DNA from: Patescibacteria group bacterium UBA6102
GTDB taxonomy: Bacteria; Patescibacteriota; Minisyncoccia; Minisyncoccales; UBA5738
Direction: 5' to 3'
Assembly: GCA_002423555.1 (NCBI GenBank)
Contig: DIWQ01000036.1
Coordinates: 1 to 27,788 of the forward strand
DNA: 27,788 nt
Every line of letters starts with the position of its first letter. The first letter of the stretch is position 1. Positions 22,904 through 27,788 of this stretch are shown piece by piece. The position numbers and the translations under genes are program-made. The notes under the pieces were generated by a model. The model made no database searches and was not told the origin of the DNA. It saw only the letters and a program-made list of their open reading frames with translations.

Positions 22904-23881
22904 ATGAATAACTCCAACAAATCCGTCATTGCCCATATCCCCGATTTTCTTGATTATTGCGAGATTGAAAAAGGGCTCTCGGAAAACACCCAAATAAATT
23001 ACCGCCGGTACCTGCAAAAATTCATCAATTGGCTCAAATCCCAAAAAAAGGAGCAGATTTTGCCCCACGAACTGTCTGCCGACGATGTTTGGGCCTATCG
23101 GGTGCACTTATCCCGTTTTATTGACCCGCAGGGCGGCAATTTATCCAAATCCACCCAGAACTACTACCTGATTGCTTTGCGTGCCTTGTTGGGCTATTTT
23201 ACGGCTAAGGATATTGCCGCCTTGCCGGCGGACAAGATTAAACTGCCGAAAGATGCGCGAAAAGAAAAAACCGTAAAATTTTTAAATCTGGAACAGATTG
23301 AAAGGCTTTTGCTGGCGCCGGATGAAAACACCGACGCGGGCGTCCGCGACCGCGCGATCTTGGAAACGCTGTTTTCCACCGGATTGAGAATCGCCGAATT
23401 GGTGAATTTGAATCGCGAACAATTCGCGAATTTGCAGGAAAACAAAGAGCTTGAATTGGGAATTATCGGCAAGGGCAAATATCCGCGGACGGTTTATTTT
23501 TCCGCCCGCGCCTTGGGATGGATTAAAAAATATTTGAAAATCCGCGATGAAATCTGTGAAAAGGAAGAAAAAGCGCTGTTTGTTAATTTTCGGGCGCGCA
23601 AAAACGCTCCGCGGCGGTTGACTGCCCGGTCAATTGAGCGAATGGTGAAAAACTGCGCGATTGGCGCCAATGTGCCGCTGTTTACCACGCCGCACACTCT
23701 GCGCCACTCCATGGCCACCGATCTTTTGACGCAGGGCGCGGATTTGCGCGCCATCCAGGAATTTTTGGGGCACCGCAGTATCATGACCACGCAAATCTAC
23801 ACCCACGTGACTAACAAGCGTTTGCGCGACATTCACCGCCAATTTCACAGCGGCAGGAAATTGAAGGATGGCAAACAATAA
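22904..23881 (+). CDS. Xer-type tyrosine recombinase
   Basis: The protein resolves chromosome dimers or catalyses site-specific exchange through a tyrosine-DNA bond. Residues ~8-105 are the SAM-like core-binding domain (FLDYCEIEKGLSENTQINYR). The catalytic domain has Arg162 in STGLRIAELVNL, Lys in GKGKYPRTV (about 190-192), HTLRHSMATDLL with His264 and Arg267, LGHRS with His290, and Tyr299 in TTQIYTHV. All expected residues are present, so it should be active. The ATG at 22904 gives 325 residues; the longer frame from 22733 is rejected. It is followed by a strong terminator. Its completeness and XerC/D-like size suggest a housekeeping recombinase, although an integrase of a small element cannot be excluded. 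Confidence 0.92.
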   Translation: MNNSNKSVIAHIPDFLDYCEIEKGLSENTQINYRRYLQKFINWLKSQKKEQILPHELSADDVWAYRVHLSRFIDPQGGNLSKSTQNYYLIALRALLGYFTAKDIAALPADKIKLPKDARKEKTVKFLNLEQIERLLLAPDENTDAGVRDRAILETLFSTGLRIAELVNLNREQFANLQENKELELGIIGKGKYPRTVYFSARALGWIKKYLKIRDEICEKEEKALFVNFRARKNAPRRLTARSIERMVKNCAIGANVPLFTTPHTLRHSMATDLLTQGADLRAIQEFLGHRSIMTTQIYTHVTNKRLRDIHRQFHSGRKLKDGKQ

Positions 23882-23890
23882 ACAAACATA

Positions 23891-23910
23891 AAAACCGCTG
23901 AAGCGGTTTT
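23891..23910 (+). terminator. Intrinsic terminator of the recombinase gene, bidirectional
   Basis: AAAACCGCT / AGCGGTTTT forms a 9-bp stem around GA (in practice a TGAA loop) followed by T5. On the minus strand it also ends in T5, so it can stop transcripts from the convergent Gmad2 gene. Confidence 0.88.
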
Positions 23911-23918
23911 TGTCATCA

Positions 23919-23933
23919 TAAATGTCGCACAAT
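23919..23933. repeat. 15-bp direct repeat flanking the recombinase, copy 2
   Basis: TAAATGTCGCACAAT is identical to 22644-22658 upstream of the recombinase and in the same orientation. The first copy includes the left arm of the dif-like site; the second lacks the right arm. Confidence 0.75.
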
Positions 23934-23939
23934 ATTTTA

Positions 23940-24572
23940 TTAAAATTCCACGGGGACAATCAGTTGATTATCGTCCTCGGAAAGTCCTGACGGATTGTCT
24001 TTTTGCAAAATCAAGGTGCCGGCGGGCGTCGGTGGGGCCGTAAATTCAAGTGTGGCCAGAAATTCAACAAAATCCTTGGTCATCCAATCGCTTTGCGCGG
24101 CGGCAATGCCATTTGCCAGTTCATTCCCGTTCTCATCCATTAATTTTACCGGGAAAGACGCTTCAAAAAACCAGTTGCCGCGAGCTTTGCCGCTGATGAT
24201 GAGCGGGCTGGCGATTTGGGCGTTGGGCCGCGGCGAATAGATCATTATCAAGTCGGCCAGTTCCATTTCGTTGCCAATGTTTTGTGTGAATGTTTTTCCG
24301 TCCGGAGCAAAACACCTTGCCGGATAAATTTCCTCCACCTGATTGCCGGCGGCAACGCATTCTTGAAAATTTTTAACTCCGTTTTCTTCGTTTTCATTCT
24401 TTTCCTCGGTCTTGACCGGCTCAGTGGTTGCCGCGCTTGAATGATTTGCCGTTTTACCGGACATTACCGGCACTTTTGAGGATTGATATTGCACGAAAAC
24501 AACCACCGCTCCGGTAAGTACAACCCCGATCACCGAAATAATGGCCAATGCCATAATTTCTTTTTGATTCAT
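23940..24572 (-). CDS. Membrane-anchored protein with Gmad2 immunoglobulin-like domain
   Basis: Residues ~8-30 (MALAIISVIGVVLTGAVVVF) are an uncleaved signal anchor. A Ser/Thr/Glu/Asn-rich linker (31-66) leads to a small Cys-containing motif (FQECVAAGNQVEEIYPARCF, then PDGKTFTQN) often seen as a repeat in CPR proteins. Residues ~108-210 match Gmad2, the Ig-like domain first noted in spore-germination proteins: IYSPRPNAQIASPLIISGKA, WFFEASFPVKLMDENGNELA, and the closing DDNQLIVPVEF. It should face the outside of the cell. The role is unknown; in non-sporulating bacteria the domain is a general extracellular module. It lies downstream of ychF on the same strand with a 30-nt gap. Confidence 0.82.
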   Translation of the reverse strand: MNQKEIMALAIISVIGVVLTGAVVVFVQYQSSKVPVMSGKTANHSSAATTEPVKTEEKNENEENGVKNFQECVAAGNQVEEIYPARCFAPDGKTFTQNIGNEMELADLIMIYSPRPNAQIASPLIISGKARGNWFFEASFPVKLMDENGNELANGIAAAQSDWMTKDFVEFLATLEFTAPPTPAGTLILQKDNPSGLSEDDNQLIVPVEF

Positions 24573-24578
24573 ATGTTT

Positions 24579-24597
24579 TAAACCCTAAACCCTAAAC
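24579..24597. repeat. Short tandem of a 7-bp unit (TAAACCC)
   Basis: TAAACCC twice plus TAAAC lies in the 30-nt gap between ychF and the Gmad2 gene, just before the Gmad2 start codon. It looks telomere-like but is too short to mean that. Confidence 0.7.
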
Positions 24598-24602
24598 TTT
24601 TT

Positions 24603-25670
24603 TTACGCATTAGCTTTGATTTCGATCACATCGCCGTCGCAAACGACATACTCTTTGCCTTCGGTGCGCAAAAGCCCTTTTTCGCGCGCTTGGGAAAATC
24701 CGCCGGCGGCAAGCAGATCCTGCCAGTTAATCACTTCGGCCCGAATGAATTTTTTTTCAAAATCGGTGTGGATCACTCCGCCGGCTTTCGGGGCGGCGCT
24801 TCCCTTTTTTAGAGTCCAGGCGCGGGTTTCATCCGGTCCGGTGGTGAAAAAAGTGATTAGTTCCAAAAGCTCGTAGGATTTTTTTATCAGCAAATCCAGG
24901 TTTTCTCCCGAAGGCAGATTGAAATCTTCCTTTTCCGCTTCGGTGAGGCCTTCGCCATCGCTTTCCCCCAAGATGTCAATCACGATATGCGGCAATTTTT
25001 TTTCTTCAAATTTTTCGGCGATATCTTTTCCGATTTCATCGTTATTCCCGTTTAAAACATAAAGGCGCGGCTTCATTGTGAGCAATTGCAGGCGATTGAT
25101 ATTCTTTTTTTCCTCTTCGGTGAATTCGGCTTCGGACAATATTTTTCCCGCTTCCAAAAATGACCTCGCTTTTTGCAGAGCCTGCATTTCTTCTTTGGCG
25201 CCGGGCTTGTTGCCGCGCACTTCGCTTTCCACGGATTCAAGCCGCTTTAACGCCGTTTCCAAATCTTTCAATGCCAATTCGGTGTCCAAAATTTCCTTGT
25301 CGCGCCAAGGGTCAATTGAATTTTGCGTGTTGATGATTTTTTCGTTGCCAAAAGCGCGCAAAATATACAAAATCGCGTCGGTTTCACGGATATTCTGCAA
25401 AAATTTGTTGCCCAGACCCTCCCCTTGCGCGGCGCCCTTAACCAGCCCGGCGATGTCAACGAATTCCACGGTGGCAAAAATTTTTTTCGCCGATTTGGTC
25501 AATTCGGCCAGCTTGTCAACGCGTTCGTCGGCAACCGGCACCACGCCGATGTTTGGCTCAATGGTGCAAAACGGATAGTTGGCGCATTCGGCCTGTTTTT
25601 TGGTGATGGCTTTAAATAATGTGGATTTGCCCACATTGGGCAGACCCACGATTCCCACGTGTAAGCTCAT
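24603..25670 (-). CDS. ychF: Redox-regulated ribosome-binding ATPase YchF/Ola1
   Basis: An Obg-family P-loop protein that prefers ATP and binds ribosomes. G1 is GLPNVGKST (9-17), the G2 region is YPFCTIEPNIGVVPV, G3 is VDIAGLVKGAAQGEGLGN, and the G4 position reads LNGNNDE, off the canonical NKxD as expected for YchF. The central coiled coil (about 120-200) and the C-terminal TGS domain (SAAPKAGGVIHTDFEKKF) are present. The frame extends nine codons upstream, but MSLHVGIVGLPNVGKST is the usual N-terminus, so 25670 is chosen (355 residues). The Gmad2 gene follows by 30 nt. Confidence 0.95.
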   Translation of the reverse strand: MSLHVGIVGLPNVGKSTLFKAITKKQAECANYPFCTIEPNIGVVPVADERVDKLAELTKSAKKIFATVEFVDIAGLVKGAAQGEGLGNKFLQNIRETDAILYILRAFGNEKIINTQNSIDPWRDKEILDTELALKDLETALKRLESVESEVRGNKPGAKEEMQALQKARSFLEAGKILSEAEFTEEEKKNINRLQLLTMKPRLYVLNGNNDEIGKDIAEKFEEKKLPHIVIDILGESDGEGLTEAEKEDFNLPSGENLDLLIKKSYELLELITFFTTGPDETRAWTLKKGSAAPKAGGVIHTDFEKKFIRAEVINWQDLLAAGGFSQAREKGLLRTEGKEYVVCDGDVIEIKANA

Positions 25671-25780
25671 AAAATCATATAAACATATAATTGCCAAAAT
25701 GCAAAATCACAGAATCACGCGACTATATAAATGTAATCATAAAATCATAAAATCACAGAAGATATAATTGCATAAATATA
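25669..25780. repeat. A/T-rich degenerate repeat tract between the helicase and ychF
   Basis: ATAAAATC occurs at 25669-25676 and twice in tandem at 25739-25754; AAAATCACAGAA occurs at 25703-25714 and 25749-25760; ATATAATTGC at 25685-25694 and 25762-25771. The tract lies upstream of ychF and probably holds its promoter, but no clear -35/-10 pair can be picked out. Confidence 0.6.
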
Positions 25781-25791
25781 AAATTTGATGT

Positions 25792-25808
25792 AGCCGTTTT
25801 TAACGGCT
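25792..25808 (-). terminator. Hairpin after the helicase gene, weak terminator
   Basis: AGCCGTT / AACGGCT with a TTT loop lies 19 nt after the helicase stop. On the minus strand only a broken T-tract follows, so termination may be inefficient. Confidence 0.45.
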
Positions 25809-25826
25809 GTTGTTCGTTTTTTATTT

Positions 25827-27788
25827 TCATGCCGATTCGGTGTAGTTGCACTTCGGGAAATTACCGCAACCGTAAAATGCGCCATATTTGCTTTGTCTGA
25901 TAACCATTTTGCCGCCGCATTCTTTGCAGTGCACAGCGGATGATTTCGGATCAAATTCTTCCAATTCCGCAACGAACAAAGACCGTACGCCATTTTCCGT
26001 GATGACAAAGACTTTATTGCGAGCTCGAGTCATTGCCACATACATCAGTCGTCTTTCTTCGGCATAAGGGTATGGATCAGATTGGCTTAAAACTATTCCT
26101 AGCAAGGGGTCGTCGGCAATTTCGGCTGGGAATCCATATTTGCCGGAAATTACATCCATAATAATTACATAATCAGCTTCACCGCCCTTTGCCGCGTGAA
26201 CAGTTAGGTATTTTATTCTCAAATTTTTATATTGTTGCCGCAATTGGGCGAATTTTTGCGGAATATTATGCTTATATCGTCCAAGCAGGAAAACTGTTGC
26301 CGTTTTTTTATTCTCCAGAGCTCTTTTGTCCAGAGATCCGATAATTTCGTCTAAAAAACGCTCAATATCTCCATTTTTCTTCTTACTGAATATTTTTATG
26401 GCATCACCGACAATATTTTTCTCTGATTTTAATTGTTTTTCAATTTGATTCGGATTTTTCAATATAAATTGATTTGAGATGGTGGCCAGCTGGTTATTAA
26501 ATCTATTGGTGGTTGTGAGCTTGTTATGGCGCGTAAAGCCATAAGATTGTTCAAAGTTTTTCATCAATGAAATATCTGATCCGGCAAATCTAAATATTGA
26601 CTGCCAATCATCGCCCACGCAAAATAGCTTGGTGTTTTGGTTTTGCTTGCATAAAGCTTTGATAAGATCGCGCTTGCTTACGGAAAAATCCTGAAATTCA
26701 TCAATAATTATGTATTTGAATTTCGCTTTATAACGATTTTCTTGAACAAATTGGGTTGCTTTGATTAGCATGTCATGAAAATCGATGCGGTTGTTTTGTT
26801 TCAGATAATTCTCGTACTCGGTGAATATGGGTGAAAGGATCTCAAAAAATGCCAATTCCCTGAGATTATCGCGTTTTTTAATTATTTCTTCCAATTCGGA
26901 CAGATTATAGCCATTTGATTTGCAAAGATCCATAAAAGTGGCAATCAATTCAACAATCTGTTTTATTTTATCGCTACTTCTTAGGGTAAAGAGTATTTCT
27001 TTGATATTTCTGGGACTGTATTTAATGCCATATTTATCAAGTTTTTTGGTAAGCATTTCTCTCCAATTTCTTTCTTGGAATTCATAACTGTATGTTTCTA
27101 TCAATTTGGTTTTATGTTCTTTGTGCAAATTTCGCTTCCATTCCATGCCGGACTGATATTTTTTTGAATGAATAAGGTTTTGCTCTCTATTTTTTGTGAA
27201 ATGTATTTTTCCCTTGCGATCAATGCCAAAATGTTCAATGTAGATATCATGGTCGGGAAGATAAAAATCCGGGAAATATTGCCGATATTTGACGCTTGAG
27301 GTTTTATGCTCATATGGCTTCTCGTATTCGTAATTGATTCCGTTAATATATAAAAAATTAGCAATCATTACTTCCTGATAGCTTTTTACACGCTCCTTTT
27401 TTAAAGTTAGATTTTGTTCCGTTTTTACATAATTAAAGTATTCATTGAAATCTTCAAATTCCGGTTTCAAATTTACTGGTCGAAAATAATAAGCAAAATA
27501 TTCTATCGCGCGACTAAGATAATCTCGTTTCTCTAAAAGTAAATCTAATTGGCGGCCCAAAAATATTTTTTTATCCGAACTTTCCGGAAACGCTAAATCC
27601 GGTTTGCGTCCCAAGACATTGCCGATTATGGAGAATCCGAAGCTATGGAATGTCAGAATCTCTATTTTATCCCCTGAAAATTTTTCAGCAATTCGTTCTT
27701 TTAATTCTTCCACCGCGTTACCGGTAAATGATAAAACCAATATTTCTTGGGGTGCTATTTTTGCTCTTTTAATAAGATAAATTATTTT
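25827..27788 (-). CDS. UvrD/helicase-IV-like SF1 helicase with nuclease-like insert and topoisomerase zinc finger (5' truncated by the window)
   Basis: The frame is open to the window edge: KRAKIAPQEILVLSFTGNAV is motif Ia, so Walker A is just outside. Residues after it include an insert (FLYINGINYEYEKPYE, then YFPDFYLPDHDIYIEHFGID) resembling a PD-(D/E)XK-type nuclease fold with Asp and Glu in place. Helicase motif II is YIIIDEFQDFS, motif III FCVGDDWQSIFRFAGSD as in helicase IV, motif V LTVHAAKGGEADYVII, and motif VI RLMYVAMTRARNKVFVI. The last ~35 residues (HCKECGGKMVIRQSKYGAFY, then GCGNFPKCNY) are a topoisomerase-I-type C4 zinc finger. At least 653 residues are visible. It should unwind DNA in repair or fork processing. 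The A/T-rich codon use differs from upstream genes. Confidence 0.9.
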   Translation of the reverse strand, partial: KIIYLIKRAKIAPQEILVLSFTGNAVEELKERIAEKFSGDKIEILTFHSFGFSIIGNVLGRKPDLAFPESSDKKIFLGRQLDLLLEKRDYLSRAIEYFAYYFRPVNLKPEFEDFNEYFNYVKTEQNLTLKKERVKSYQEVMIANFLYINGINYEYEKPYEHKTSSVKYRQYFPDFYLPDHDIYIEHFGIDRKGKIHFTKNREQNLIHSKKYQSGMEWKRNLHKEHKTKLIETYSYEFQERNWREMLTKKLDKYGIKYSPRNIKEILFTLRSSDKIKQIVELIATFMDLCKSNGYNLSELEEIIKKRDNLRELAFFEILSPIFTEYENYLKQNNRIDFHDMLIKATQFVQENRYKAKFKYIIIDEFQDFSVSKRDLIKALCKQNQNTKLFCVGDDWQSIFRFAGSDISLMKNFEQSYGFTRHNKLTTTNRFNNQLATISNQFILKNPNQIEKQLKSEKNIVGDAIKIFSKKKNGDIERFLDEIIGSLDKRALENKKTATVFLLGRYKHNIPQKFAQLRQQYKNLRIKYLTVHAAKGGEADYVIIMDVISGKYGFPAEIADDPLLGIVLSQSDPYPYAEERRLMYVAMTRARNKVFVITENGVRSLFVAELEEFDPKSSAVHCKECGGKMVIRQSKYGAFYGCGNFPKCNYTESA

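Noticed and set aside
24579..24597. Telomere-like CCCTAAA repeat suggesting a linear end or eukaryotic sequence
   Set aside because: Fewer than three units between two bacterial genes; a chance short tandem is sufficient.
1..27788. tRNA genes and CRISPR arrays
   Set aside because: I looked for T-arm-like GGTTCGAATCC motifs with CCA-type ends and for regularly spaced repeats and found none.
1..27788. TGA recoding to glycine as in Gracilibacteria
   Set aside because: Several genes end naturally in TGA at family-typical lengths (murC, aspS, murL) and have no internal in-frame TGA.

Overview
The window reads as ordinary chromosome from a bacterium of the Candidate Phyla Radiation (Patescibacteria), most likely the Parcubacteria/Paceibacteria side. 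This placement is inferred from compact, tightly packed genes, a dispersed set of cell-wall genes, shortened housekeeping proteins, a cysteine-rich surface protein of the kind common in these genomes, and a short conserved hypothetical protein I associate with this group. TGA ends several genes (murC, arsR-type gene, aspS, murL), so the code is standard and not the TGA=Gly code of Gracilibacteria and Absconditabacteria. I see no tRNA, rRNA, CRISPR array or transposase gene.

Layout. 1-510: C-terminal end of a secreted or surface protein with its terminator. 528-2163 (minus): a tight operon of a small hypothetical protein, tsaC (tRNA t6A) and a GAF-ANTAR protein, with a promoter and a near-perfect palindrome at its head. 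2386-4352: thpR and murC. 4360-7056: a promoter followed by a 36-residue membrane peptide, a SAM methyltransferase and a membrane histidine kinase with no response regulator nearby. 7096-10922: valS, an acidic unknown protein, radC and a small unknown. 10950-11546: an HTH regulator gene bracketed by two direct copies of a repeat, then a strong G-quadruplex motif before aspS. 11547-22574: aspS without its GAD domain, dacA, mraY, murL, a structured RNA/terminator, murD2, ftsW, a 162-bp inverted-repeat element, murG, gltX and a small membrane protein. 22575-23933: a dif-like region, a Xer-type recombinase and its terminator. 23940-27788 (minus): a Gmad2-domain lipoprotein-like or membrane-anchored protein, ychF, and a UvrD/helicase-IV-like protein with nuclease insert and zinc finger that runs off the end.

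How the genes fit together. Peptidoglycan synthesis is the main theme: MurC adds L-Ala, MurD2 is expected to add L-Glu, MurL to epimerise it to D-Glu, MraY and MurG build lipid I and II, FtsW polymerises at the septum, and the DacA-like carboxypeptidase trims the stem peptide. The murL-murD2 pairing implies the D-Glu is made on the nucleotide precursor rather than by glutamate racemase. Three aminoacyl-tRNA synthetases (Val, Asp, Glu), TsaC and ThpR form the translation/RNA set. None of the starts I inspected has a convincing Shine-Dalgarno sequence, and several have a -10-like box about 7 nt before the ATG, which suggests leaderless or SD-independent initiation.
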